Of a DNA stretch of 50,385 nucleotides, positions 1 to 8,103 are shown in pieces. The stretch's first letter is position 1; each line of letters begins with the position of its first letter. Source of the stretch: an uncultured Collinsella sp. (GTDB taxonomy: Bacteria > Actinomycetota > Coriobacteriia > Coriobacteriales > Coriobacteriaceae); assembly GCA_934654515.1 (NCBI GenBank), contig CAKUGA010000007.1:1-50385 (forward strand). Reading direction: 5' to 3'. A program made the translations under genes and the position numbers. Below the pieces are notes generated by a model. The model ran no database searches, was not told where the DNA came from, and saw only the letters and a program-made list of their open reading frames with translations.

Positions 1-2006
1 TGACCGTCAAGGCGACCGACAACGGCGACGGCACGCTCTCCTGCGACGTCTCCTACGACGGCGGCTCCGCCCCGACGTTCACCAACACCTACGAGGCGCC
101 CAAGGGCTCGCTCGCCTTCACCAAGAAGGTCGAGGGCGCGCCCGAGAGCGATGCCGGCAAAAGCTTCAAGTTCCGCATCGACTGGGACACCGCGCGCGAG
201 AGCGAGGAGTTTAAGCTCGCGGCCGGCGAGTCCAAGACCTGGGAGAACCTCGACCCCGGTCTTGGCTACACCATCACCGAGCTCGACGTCCCCGCGGGCT
301 ATAAGGCGAGCGGCACGGTGACGGGCTCGATCGCGGCCGACAGGCAGTCCAAGGAGAGCATCACCAACGTCTACGCCGCAAAGCCGGAGGGCGCGTTCGT
401 TGCCAGGGCGACCAAGACGCTCAAGGGCCGCAAGCTTAAGGATCGTGAGTTCACTTTCGAACTCGTGAAGGTTAAGTCCGACGGTTCCGACGGCAAGGTC
501 GTCGCCAGCGCCGAGAACGATGCTGCGGGCAACGTGACGTTCCCCGGCGTGACCGTGACCTCCGCAGGCGAGCACCGCTACCGCATCCGCGAGGCTAAGG
601 GTAGCGAATCCGGTATCACTTACGATGCGGGCGAACACGACGTGATCGTCAAGGCCGCACCGACCGATGACCCTTCCAAGCTCTCCTGTACCGTTAGCTA
701 TGCGGACGGTGGCATCCTCAACGCTTCTCCGAAGTTTGAGAACACCTACACGGCGCCCACGGGCAGCTTCAAGGCGGGCGCCAAGAAGACCCTCGACGGC
801 CGCGGCCTCAAGGCAGGCGAGTTCGAGTTCGAGCTGCTCAAGGTCAAGTCTGACGGATCCGACGGCAAGGTGGTCGCCACCGCGAAGAGCGATGCCGACG
901 GCAAGGTCTCGTTCCCCGAGGTCGAGTTGAACGCCGCGGGCGAGTACCGTTACCGCATCCGCGAGAAGGCCGGCTCCAAGCGCGGCGTCACCTATGACGC
1001 CTCGGCGTACGACCTGACGGTCACAGCCGTCGACAACGGCGACGGCAAACTGGAGTGCACCGTCTCCTACGACGGCGGCGAGGCCCCGACGTTCACCAAC
1101 CGCTACGAGGCCAAGGGCTCATTCAGGGCCCAGGCGATCAAGAGGCTCGACGGCCGCGGCCTCAAGGACAAGGAGTTCTCCTTCGAGCTCATCGATAAGG
1201 ACGGAAACGTTGTCGCGACCGCGAAGAACGGCGCTGACGGCAAGGTCGAGTTCCCCGAGGTCGAGCTGAACGCCGCGGGCACCTACGCCTACAGCATCCG
1301 CGAGGTTGCGGGCGACGACTCCGGTGTGGTCTACGACATCGCTGTCCGCAACCTGACGGTTACGGCCACCGACAACGGCGACGGCACCCTCAAGTGCGAG
1401 GTCGCATACGAGGGCAGCGCTATGCCCGAGTTTGTCAACGTGCTCCGGAAGCCCGGAATTTTTGTGGCACGCGCGCATAAGGTGCTCAACGGACGTGAGC
1501 TCAAGGCCGGCGAATTCACCTTCGAGCTCGTGGGGCTCGGTGATGACGGCTCCGAGGGCGAGGTACTCGCTACTGCTGAGAATGACGCCGCGGGCAACGT
1601 GGTGTTCCCGGCCGTGGAAGTCGCCTCTGCCGGTACGTATCGCTATCGCGTCCGTGAGAAGGCCGGGTCCGAGTCCGGCGTCATCTACGACACCGCGACG
1701 TACGATCTGACAGTCACGGCCGCCGACAACGGCGACGGCACGCTCACCTGCAGCATCGCCTACGCGAATGAGTCGGAACCGCAGTTCGTGAACACGTACA
1801 CGCCGCCGACCGTTCCGCCATCGAACCCGCCTGCCAACCCGCCATCGACCACGACGACCACGCAGACGACGACTACGCACAAGCGGAAGCGCGGCACGAT
1901 GCCTTCGATGGGCGACGATACATGGGCGCTCGCCTGCGGTATGGCGCTTGCGGGTTCCGTGACCTGCGCGCTCGGCATTGTCTCCCGCCGTCGTAAGCGT
2001 CGGTAG
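1..2006 (+). CDS. Pilin-like / FctA-repeat surface protein, 3' part only
   Basis: The gene enters from the left edge, open in frame from base 3, and ends at TAG 2004-2006; about 667 residues are visible. It holds tandem beta-sandwich repeats of about 100-115 residues (ends of each near nt 100, 750, 1110, 1430 and 1800). Each has the pattern K-x-L-x-G-R-x-L-K-x-x-E-F-x-F-E-L, then Y-x-Y-x-I-R-E, then D-N-G-D-G and a closing F-x-N-x-Y. These resemble Spy0128/FctA pilin domains, which form intramolecular Lys-Asn isopeptide bonds. A different, Cna-B-like domain lies between the first two (nt 105-390). The C-terminus has a Pro/Thr linker, the sorting-like motif MPSMG (nt 1899-1913), a hydrophobic helix and a KRR tail. 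It is probably a sortase-linked adhesin or pilus subunit. The motif departs from LPXTG. Confidence 0.85.
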   Translation, partial: TVKATDNGDGTLSCDVSYDGGSAPTFTNTYEAPKGSLAFTKKVEGAPESDAGKSFKFRIDWDTARESEEFKLAAGESKTWENLDPGLGYTITELDVPAGYKASGTVTGSIAADRQSKESITNVYAAKPEGAFVARATKTLKGRKLKDREFTFELVKVKSDGSDGKVVASAENDAAGNVTFPGVTVTSAGEHRYRIREAKGSESGITYDAGEHDVIVKAAPTDDPSKLSCTVSYADGGILNASPKFENTYTAPTGSFKAGAKKTLDGRGLKAGEFEFELLKVKSDGSDGKVVATAKSDADGKVSFPEVELNAAGEYRYRIREKAGSKRGVTYDASAYDLTVTAVDNGDGKLECTVSYDGGEAPTFTNRYEAKGSFRAQAIKRLDGRGLKDKEFSFELIDKDGNVVATAKNGADGKVEFPEVELNAAGTYAYSIREVAGDDSGVVYDIAVRNLTVTATDNGDGTLKCEVAYEGSAMPEFVNVLRKPGIFVARAHKVLNGRELKAGEFTFELVGLGDDGSEGEVLATAENDAAGNVVFPAVEVASAGTYRYRVREKAGSESGVIYDTATYDLTVTAADNGDGTLTCSIAYANESEPQFVNTYTPPTVPPSNPPANPPSTTTTTQTTTTHKRKRGTMPSMGDDTWALACGMALAGSVTCALGIVSRRRKRR

Positions 2007-2075
2007 GATCTGACCGGCGGGCAGCCATGCGAGTGCACACGGCTGCCCGCCGGCTAACCGGTTCAGTTGCCAAAG

Positions 2076-2109
2076 AAAACCCGGTTCCGTTGCTGCGGAA
2101 CCGGGTTTT
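2076..2109 (+). terminator. Intrinsic terminator of the surface-protein gene
   Basis: A 14-bp perfect stem (AAAACCCGGTTCCG with its complement) closes a 6-base loop about 70 bp after the stop codon. The right arm ends in TTTT. Confidence 0.85.
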
Positions 2110-2173
2110 CTATTCCGTTTGTCTCATCACAAAGAGGTTTGTCTGCGAGGCTCTGTGCTTCGAACCGGCAAAC

Positions 2174-2309
2174 ATCTCGATCTGTAACATCTGGACGGTA
2201 AAAATGCCTCTAACTGTTACAGATTGAGATTTTCGGTTTCGTTATCGTGGTTAATCTCGATCTGTAACATCTAGCCGAGTATTTGGGTTCTTACTGTTAC
2301 AGATTGAGA
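2174..2309. repeat. Two tandem inverted-repeat units, 80-bp period
   Basis: Unit 1 (2174-2230) and unit 2 (2254-2309) share left arm TCTCGATCTGTAACATCT and right arm ACTGTTACAGATTGAGA. The arms pair over 15 bases with a single G-T pair at the same place in both units. The roughly 20-base interior differs between units, and the units start exactly 80 bp apart. They lie in a gene-free stretch between convergent genes. Function unknown; they could be tandem hairpins or paired binding sites. Confidence 0.8.
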
Positions 2310-2340
2310 CAAACCGGCGGAACGACCTGGACAAGCCGGT

Positions 2341-2383
2341 CAAAACCACCACAAAGGTACCTGTCCCCTTTGCGGTGGTTTTG
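2341..2383 (-). repeat. Family-3 hairpin (terminator-like), copy 1
   Basis: A 17-bp stem with one mismatch encloses a loop read on the minus strand as GGACAGGTAC. It begins 5 bp after the stop codon of the metallophosphoesterase gene on the minus strand. Nearly the same stem and loop recur at 5069-5107 and 8056-8095, each time at the end of a minus-strand gene. Confidence 0.8.
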
Positions 2384-2388
2384 GCTTG

Positions 2389-3099
2389 TTACCAGGGAGT
2401 CTTGCCGAATGAGGACTCGATGGCGTCGTGGCGTTTGAGTTCGCGGCGCATGGTTTGCGAATTGAGCCAGGCTGCCTGCCAGCCGCGGATAGGGTAGCGC
2501 GTCTCGTCGAGTTCAAACTGCGTATAGCCGCAGGCGTTAATAATCGTCGTTCCACACACATGATGCCGCTCGCGCTGAAAATCGTAACCGTAGCTTTGGT
2601 GTACATGCCCATGCACCATGTAGTCGACCCCCCAGGACTCAAGCGCCGTGTTAAAGCACTCAAACCCTCGATGCGGCAGATCGTCCAAATCACCCATACC
2701 GGCGGCGGGCGCATGGGTAAGCAGAATGTCGCACCCGCCGACCATCCTAACCTTACGCGACAGCTTACGCATGCGCTTGGACATCTCGCGTTCGGTGTAC
2801 ATGTTGGCGCCGTCGCGATAACGCATGGACCCGCCAAGGCCCGCAATGCGAATCCCTCGGTACGTGTACACGCTGTCTTCCACGCAGATACATCCGCCCG
2901 GTGCATGACGTGCGTAGCGGTCGTCGTGGTTGCCGCGAACGTAGATGAGCGGTTTGTTGATGACGGTGACCAAAAACTCAAGATAGTCCGGGTCCAGATC
3001 GCCGGCAGACAGAATCAGGTCGACACCCTCAAAGCGCTCCTTGCGAAAGCACTCCCAAAGGCATCGTTCTTCGGTATCTGCTATGGCAAGGATCTTCAT
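2389..3099 (-). CDS. YfcE/MJ0936-type metallophosphoesterase
   Basis: A 236-residue cytoplasmic protein of the calcineurin-like fold. Visible metal-binding blocks are the N-terminal ILAIADTEE strand (Asp but no following His), AGDLD, the central GNHDD, THAPAAG and the C-terminal GHVHQSYG. It probably hydrolyses phosphodiesters or phosphomonoesters with a dinuclear metal centre; the substrate cannot be read from sequence. Its ATG overlaps the stop of the upstream BMP-family gene as ATGA (3096-3099), so the two are translationally coupled and probably work together. A family-3 hairpin follows the stop. Confidence 0.85.
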   Translation of the reverse strand: MKILAIADTEERCLWECFRKERFEGVDLILSAGDLDPDYLEFLVTVINKPLIYVRGNHDDRYARHAPGGCICVEDSVYTYRGIRIAGLGGSMRYRDGANMYTEREMSKRMRKLSRKVRMVGGCDILLTHAPAAGMGDLDDLPHRGFECFNTALESWGVDYMVHGHVHQSYGYDFQRERHHVCGTTIINACGYTQFELDETRYPIRGWQAAWLNSQTMRRELKRHDAIESSFGKTPW

Positions 3100-5012
3100 A
3101 GGGCGGTAACTCCCGGCTCATCGTCGAGCTGCGGAATGGTGCCTACCACGTTGTCCGCCAGCCAATTCATCTCGACAATCTGCGCACTCGGCAGTGGGGG
3201 AAAGCCCTCGATCTGCACCACGCCGTCTTGGCTATGAAGCTCGCCGCCAAATGGATTGATGGAGCCCTCGACGATGCCATTGCGGAGCAGCTGCACCAGT
3301 TTGCGCGTCTGATAGGGCAGGCCCGGAGCGTAACGGATGTCGATGACGCCCGAGCTCATGCCATACCAGTAGTTGACGGCGCGAACCTGGCTGTCGTCAC
3401 TGGTCTCATCCCAGGTGCCATGCAGCAGGCTTCGCACGATAAGCTCGTAGTATCGGCCCCAGTTCCAGAGCGGCATGGCGATGCCGACGACCTTGCCATC
3501 GACCAGGCGGTGGAGTCCGTAGGCCGTAGGGTCTACGAGCGACTTTGACATGTCAGCGCCGGTCATGACGCTCACGCCTTCGCGGCACATGGCCTCGGCA
3601 AGGCCTCCGGCGGGCACATCGCCCCAGGTCAGGATAATTTGCGCGCGGGGGTCGAGCAGCGAGGCGCCGATGGCAAAGGCGTTGATCTCGCTAAGCGCGC
3701 CCGAGGCGAAGACCGACGCGTGGTAGCCGATACGGTGGTTGTCCGCCATGCTGGCGGCAAGGGCGCCCAGGAGGAACTTGGCCTCGTACATCTTGCCAAA
3801 GTACGAACGGACGCTTTGGTGGGGAAGGCCGATAGAGCAGTTAAGGAACCGCACCTGGGGATACTCAACGGCAGCTCTGAGCGTGTATTCCATCAGGCGG
3901 TGCGAGGTCGAGAAGATGACGTTAGCTCCATGTTTGACAGCCGTTTCCACGGCGGCGTAGAACACGTCCGGATTGTGACAGTCCTCGAACGCCTCGGTGC
4001 GCACGATGCCGCCAAAGTGCTCATCGAGATACTGACGCCCTTGGTCGTGCAGGCTGTCCCAGCTCGACGTCGCACAGGGGAACTCATGGATAAAGGCGAT
4101 GCGCAGGGGGTTGGCCGCCGAGTAGACGGTCTTGCCCATAAAGAAGTTGAGCACGCCGGAGGTGGACTTGGCGGGCGCCTCTTCCTCATCTACACTCGGT
4201 GCCTCGACAAGATCGACCTTCTCCTCATCACTTTTGCCGGCAATGACCAACTCGCGCCAAATCTTGCACAGGCGGTTTACGACGATATCCGTCGGCGTGT
4301 CCAGCAGGCGGTCTTGGTTGTACACGTTGAGGTAAACGAGCATAGCGTCGGCGGGCGTAATGTCCAGATGGTCGCCGCCGGCGCGCAGGTAGGCGCGCTT
4401 AAAGAGCAGGAAGGTATGGCGCAGGTAGTCGACCTTTTTCTGCGGCCATTTTTCGATAAGGTTCTGACCGAGCATCTTGGCGAGCGTTTCGTAGCTTCCC
4501 TCACGCGAGAACTCGATCTCGTATAGGGGGCAGACGCGCCAAAACGCGCAGAACTCGCCATAGAGGCGGCTTTCGACGGAATCCCATTTTCCGGGATAGA
4601 GGCGGGTGACCTTGGCCGAAACCGTCGGGGCGTCCAGGAATTTGAGGACACTGACGCGCTTGTTGCCCTCTTGGACGTAAAACCGATGCATGAACTCGGT
4701 GACGATGATGGGGTCGCGATAGCCCTCGGTCACCTGGATGTCGTAGAGGTTGGACCACTTGCGGGCGAACTCGGTGTTAAACGGCAGCAGGGGCATAAAG
4801 TTGCACGAAAAGGCAGACTGACGGCCCTTAGTAACCGTGCCGACGACCATTTCGAGCGGAATATCCCTTAGGCCGACATTCTCTCGCTGACCTAAGGGGA
4901 GCTGGGCAACCAAGCTGTCGAGGTCCGTGAGGTACGGGTGCTCGCTTTGGCTGATGGCGCGACGGCGTCCCTGCTCGCCGCGCTTGCGTGCTTGACGATA
5001 GGCCTCTTCCAT
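3096..5012 (-). CDS. ParB-like / BMP-family (PnrA-like) fusion protein
   Basis: 638 residues, starting at ATG 5012 with AAGGGAG 8 bases upstream. The N-terminal third contains VGTVTKGRQ, FSCNFMPLL and FYVQEGNKRVSVLKF, resembling a ParB/sulfiredoxin-type domain. A linker rich in Glu and Ala follows around residues 265-285. The C-terminal half has the layout of the basic membrane protein (PnrA/Med) periplasmic-binding fold: IAFIHEFP, ANVIFSTS, GALAASM, IGYHAS, AFAIGA and GVSVMTGAD. There is no signal peptide or lipobox, so unlike transport BMPs it should be cytoplasmic and may act as a ligand sensor, possibly for nucleosides. It is coupled to the downstream metallophosphoesterase by a 4-base overlap. 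Similar long fusions exist in Firmicutes, but I know of no established function. Confidence 0.75.
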   Translation of the reverse strand: MEEAYRQARKRGEQGRRRAISQSEHPYLTDLDSLVAQLPLGQRENVGLRDIPLEMVVGTVTKGRQSAFSCNFMPLLPFNTEFARKWSNLYDIQVTEGYRDPIIVTEFMHRFYVQEGNKRVSVLKFLDAPTVSAKVTRLYPGKWDSVESRLYGEFCAFWRVCPLYEIEFSREGSYETLAKMLGQNLIEKWPQKKVDYLRHTFLLFKRAYLRAGGDHLDITPADAMLVYLNVYNQDRLLDTPTDIVVNRLCKIWRELVIAGKSDEEKVDLVEAPSVDEEEAPAKSTSGVLNFFMGKTVYSAANPLRIAFIHEFPCATSSWDSLHDQGRQYLDEHFGGIVRTEAFEDCHNPDVFYAAVETAVKHGANVIFSTSHRLMEYTLRAAVEYPQVRFLNCSIGLPHQSVRSYFGKMYEAKFLLGALAASMADNHRIGYHASVFASGALSEINAFAIGASLLDPRAQIILTWGDVPAGGLAEAMCREGVSVMTGADMSKSLVDPTAYGLHRLVDGKVVGIAMPLWNWGRYYELIVRSLLHGTWDETSDDSQVRAVNYWYGMSSGVIDIRYAPGLPYQTRKLVQLLRNGIVEGSINPFGGELHSQDGVVQIEGFPPLPSAQIVEMNWLADNVVGTIPQLDDEPGVTAL

Positions 5013-5068
5013 GGTGTCTACTCCCTTAGTCGTTTAAACAACGATATGAACCATGGTACCACGATGCG

Positions 5069-5107
5069 AAACCACCACAAAGGTGCCTGTCCCCTTTGTG
5101 GTGGTTT
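5069..5107 (-). repeat. Family-3 hairpin (terminator-like), copy 2
   Basis: A perfect 15-bp stem AAACCACCACAAAGG/CCTTTGTGGTGGTTT with a 9-base loop. One arm includes two bases of the MscS-gene stop codon (5106-5108). The minus-strand loop carries GGGACAGGCAC, as in copy 3. Confidence 0.85.
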
Positions 5108-5873
5108 AGGCGATGATGGGGGCGATGGCACGAATGCAGGCGTCGGCTGCCGTAAAAGTGGTGCTATCGTCGCTGACGATAAAGATGATTTTGCCCTTAA
5201 TGCCAAAGTCGCCGATTTCGCTAAAGAGCACGTACGGCTCCTTGTCAAAGCCAGAGATGGGCGAGACGGCCGTTTTGGTTGCGCTCGTGAGCTCGTCTGC
5301 CAGCGCGTCAAGGGAAGCCCACTTAGACGTGTCCTTTACGGCAACGGGCACGGCCACGCGCCCAAAGGGCATCAGATGCACGAGTGTGTTCTTGGAGATG
5401 TTGGAGTTGGGCACAATGATGGTCTGCCCGCAGGCGTCCTCGATGGTCGTGTGGCGCCAGGTGATGTCTTGGACCACGCCGGATACGCCGCCGACCTCGA
5501 TATTGTCGCCGGGTTTGATAATGCCCATAAACGTCACCTGCATACCGCCGATAAGGTTCGACAGCGTGTCCTGAAAGCCGAGCGAGATGGCGATGCCGCC
5601 GACGCCAAGAGCGGCGACGAGGGCGTTTGCATTAATGCCAAAACAGTTGTCGAGGATAAAGCTGCCGCCGATCATCCAGATGACGGCGCGCGCGATGTTG
5701 ATGAAGATGCTCGATGCTGGGAGCGGGTTATCATCGCGGTTAAGCAGGTGGTGCAGGGTCTTGGACGCGATTTTGGCGGCAACGGCGGTGCCGATGGCCA
5801 AGATACCGGCCCAGATGATGTTGTGGACCCATCGTTGTGCAAAGAAATGAAGAATTGGCTCAAACAATTCCAT
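5106..5873 (-). CDS. Small-conductance mechanosensitive channel, MscS family
   Basis: I place the start at ATG 5873 (protein begins MELFEP, 255 residues), because AGGAGG at 5884-5889 serves it with a 10-base spacing; an ATG further upstream would translate the ribosome binding site itself. There are three hydrophobic helices (about residues 14-36, 56-75 and 80-110). The last carries the glycine/alanine-rich MscS pore pattern ALVAALGVGGIAISLGFQ. The beta domain follows with F-M-G-I-I-K-P-G-D-N-I-E-V and the IVPNSN motif. It should open as a membrane valve under hypo-osmotic tension. It looks monocistronic, with a family-3 hairpin at its end. Confidence 0.92.
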   Translation of the reverse strand: MELFEPILHFFAQRWVHNIIWAGILAIGTAVAAKIASKTLHHLLNRDDNPLPASSIFINIARAVIWMIGGSFILDNCFGINANALVAALGVGGIAISLGFQDTLSNLIGGMQVTFMGIIKPGDNIEVGGVSGVVQDITWRHTTIEDACGQTIIVPNSNISKNTLVHLMPFGRVAVPVAVKDTSKWASLDALADELTSATKTAVSPISGFDKEPYVLFSEIGDFGIKGKIIFIVSDDSTTFTAADACIRAIAPIIA

Positions 5874-5916
5874 GTAGGGAAACCTCCTCATGATCATCCA
5901 ACCATGATACCCACCA

Positions 5917-5950
5917 AGAAGCCCGTCCGATCAAATTCGGACGGGCTTCT
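5917..5950 (-). terminator. Terminator of the 5'-nucleotidase gene
   Basis: A 14-bp stem AGAAGCCCGTCCGA/TCGGACGGGCTTCT with a 6-base loop, 50 bp beyond the stop of the minus-strand 5'-nucleotidase gene. The T-run is short, so termination may be moderate. Confidence 0.75.
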
Positions 5951-6001
5951 GTGCTCGATATAAGGTTTACGCGGCGGGGCTGCAAGGCCCGGCGGTGTCG
6001 C

Positions 6002-8032
6002 TTAACGTCGACGCTTCCAGATAATGCCGAGAATGATGATGACGATGCCGCCGATGAGGCATGCGCCGATCACGGCTAGCGTGCGGTCTCCCGTTGCGGC
6101 GAGCTTGCCGGTCGTCTTCTTGGTGATGACCTTCGTGGTCGTCGCGTCCGTCTTAGGCGAGGGTTCAGGCGTCGGGGCCGGTGTGGGCGTGGGGTCCACG
6201 GCAGCGGAGCCAAAGCTGATGGTGCCCGCGAGCGAGGCCATCTTGCTCTCCCAGCCGTTCTGCCCAATTAGCGCCCTTAGCGCTGACTCGCAGGTACCCC
6301 ACTCGGTGTGCTTGGTGGCGTTTGCGAAGGTGGGGAAGTCGGTCGTGTTGGTGATGATGTAGTTGTTGGTGGCGACGGTATAGGTCTTGGCGGGGTCGAG
6401 CGTGCTGCCATCCTTGGTGAGCGTGGCGCTCACGATGCGCTTGCCTTCGGGCTGCGCCCAATCGATTGTCACGTTGATTCCGCCGAAGGAAAGGACACTG
6501 CCGGAGTCGTCGCGCCACTTGTACATGTCTTGCGCCTCCTGCTCGGTGTGGCCGGCCGCTACGTAGGCTTGCTGAAGCTCGTAGCTGTGATTGCACTCGT
6601 CGCTGATCTGCAGCGAATGCTCGAGCGCTGCCAGGAAGTCCGCACCAGTCATGGTCCAGGTCTCCACGGTGTTGCCGTAGGGCGAGATAGCGATGACGTT
6701 GCCGGCGGTCACATCGCCCGCAGCGATGCCGCCGCGGATGCCGCCCGCGTTCTCGATGGCAAGGTCCGCGCCCGTCAGGTCAAGATAGGAACCGCAGATC
6801 ACATGTCCGATGGTCTGGGCCTTGGTGGTGTCGCCCTCCTTGCTGGGGCGGAGATCGGTGGTGCGCACCATCTCCCAGCCGTGCGTGCCAGATGCGTTCT
6901 CGCCGTAGAAATAATTGGTAGAGCTCGTGCCGAGCACCTCGCTCGATGCGGCGCTAAAGGCATCGTCGAGCGGCTTGATCTTGTTGTCGTGGACCTCATC
7001 AAGGATGCTCTGATAGGTGGAGCCCTTGTTGGGATCGGTCAAAAGAACGTTTACATCCTTGGCGGTATAGAGCTTCTCGTCGCTTTTGCCTGCGTATACC
7101 GCCACTGTGTCATCGTCGGTGCTTTCGGTGCCCTTGGTGTCGTACTCGTAGGGGACGGAAAGCAGTCCCACTTCGGCAAAGGCGCTGCCCGCCTCGACAA
7201 CGTGGATTGTCTTGCCGTCGGCTCCCGTCACCTTCTCGTTAAGGTTGATGTGCTCGTGGCCTGCGATAAGGGCATCGACGCCACGGAGCCGCGTGGCAAA
7301 GGTCTTGGCGTCGAGCGTGTGCGCGATACAAACAACAACATCGCAGCCCTCCTTGCGCAGCTGCTCTGCCTCGGCATTGATGGCGTTCGTGGCACTCGAG
7401 AAGTTGGTGCCCGCGACTAGGTCCGCACGCAGCGAGGAGCCAAGCGACTCATCCATGGCTCCTACAACGCCGACCTTGATCTGGTAGGCGAACGTTGAGT
7501 GATTTTCACTGTCCTCCCAGGTGCGGTTGAGCGTCTTCGTGATGCTCGAGCTCCATACGCCGTTCGAGGACGTTGCATTCGCGCAAAGCATGGCGAAGGG
7601 TGTGCTGGTGGTGCTGGAGCCGGTCATGGTGCGAAGCTTGTCCGCGCCATAGCTCCAGTCGTGGTTGCCTGGCGTGGTCGCGTCGTAGCCATCGGCGTAG
7701 AAGGTGTCCATGAGCTCGGCGATGCTCTTGCCCTCGCTCATGGTGGCGAAGGACTGTCCGTGGAAGGTATCACCCGCATCGAGCAAAAGATCGGGGGCGT
7801 TGCCCTGGGCGCTATAGAGAACCGCCAGTCCGTCAAAGCCGACGGTGCCGGTGCCCTTGCTTTCGTTGTAGCTGTACTTGTAGCTGCCGTGGATGTCGTT
7901 GGTGTGCATGACGGTCACGGTGCCGTCAATAGCGGCGGGCAGGTTCCCCGCGAAAGCGAGGCTGGGTGCGCCAGTGAGCACGCCGGCAAGCAGCGCGGCG
8001 GTTAACGCAAGGCGGGGGACGAATCTTTTCAC
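6002..8032 (-). CDS. Cell-wall-anchored bifunctional metallophosphatase / 5'-nucleotidase
   Basis: Start GTG 8032 is chosen because AAGGAG lies 6 bases upstream; an earlier in-frame ATG would fall inside the repeat hairpin. The product is 676 residues. A signal peptide (about 1-28, ending AFA-G) is followed by the metallophosphoesterase domain with HTNDIHG, LLDAGDTF, GNHDWSYG, CIAHT and GHEH. The 5'-nucleotidase C-terminal domain has N-A-G-G-I-R-G and the substrate-stacking FLAALEHSL region. A Pro/Thr linker precedes LAATGD, a hydrophobic helix and a basic KRRR tail, a sortase signal with Ala where LPXTG has Pro. The enzyme probably releases nucleosides and phosphate from extracellular nucleotides at the cell surface. 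Confidence 0.9.
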   Translation of the reverse strand: MKRFVPRLALTAALLAGVLTGAPSLAFAGNLPAAIDGTVTVMHTNDIHGSYKYSYNESKGTGTVGFDGLAVLYSAQGNAPDLLLDAGDTFHGQSFATMSEGKSIAELMDTFYADGYDATTPGNHDWSYGADKLRTMTGSSTTSTPFAMLCANATSSNGVWSSSITKTLNRTWEDSENHSTFAYQIKVGVVGAMDESLGSSLRADLVAGTNFSSATNAINAEAEQLRKEGCDVVVCIAHTLDAKTFATRLRGVDALIAGHEHINLNEKVTGADGKTIHVVEAGSAFAEVGLLSVPYEYDTKGTESTDDDTVAVYAGKSDEKLYTAKDVNVLLTDPNKGSTYQSILDEVHDNKIKPLDDAFSAASSEVLGTSSTNYFYGENASGTHGWEMVRTTDLRPSKEGDTTKAQTIGHVICGSYLDLTGADLAIENAGGIRGGIAAGDVTAGNVIAISPYGNTVETWTMTGADFLAALEHSLQISDECNHSYELQQAYVAAGHTEQEAQDMYKWRDDSGSVLSFGGINVTIDWAQPEGKRIVSATLTKDGSTLDPAKTYTVATNNYIITNTTDFPTFANATKHTEWGTCESALRALIGQNGWESKMASLAGTISFGSAAVDPTPTPAPTPEPSPKTDATTTKVITKKTTGKLAATGDRTLAVIGACLIGGIVIIILGIIWKRRR

Positions 8033-8055
8033 GGCAGTCTCCTTAGTCCTTAACA

Positions 8056-8095
8056 AAAACCACCACAAAGGTGCCTGTCCCCTTGTGGTGGTTTT
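8056..8095 (-). repeat. Family-3 hairpin (terminator-like), copy 3
   Basis: Stem AAAACCACCACAA(A)GG/CCTTGTGGTGGTTTT with one unpaired A and the same loop as copy 2. It lies between the stop of the ABC ATPase gene (8104) and the start of the nucleotidase gene (8032), so it separates two minus-strand transcription units. Confidence 0.85.
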
Positions 8096-8103
8096 CTAAG
8101 TCG

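Noticed and set aside
2174..2309. CRISPR array
   Set aside because: Only two units, each itself an inverted repeat with arms around a loop, and no cas genes.
8032..8068. An ATG start for the 5'-nucleotidase inside the family-3 hairpin
   Set aside because: It would add residues coded by the repeat; GTG 8032 has AAGGAG at good spacing and begins a proper signal peptide.
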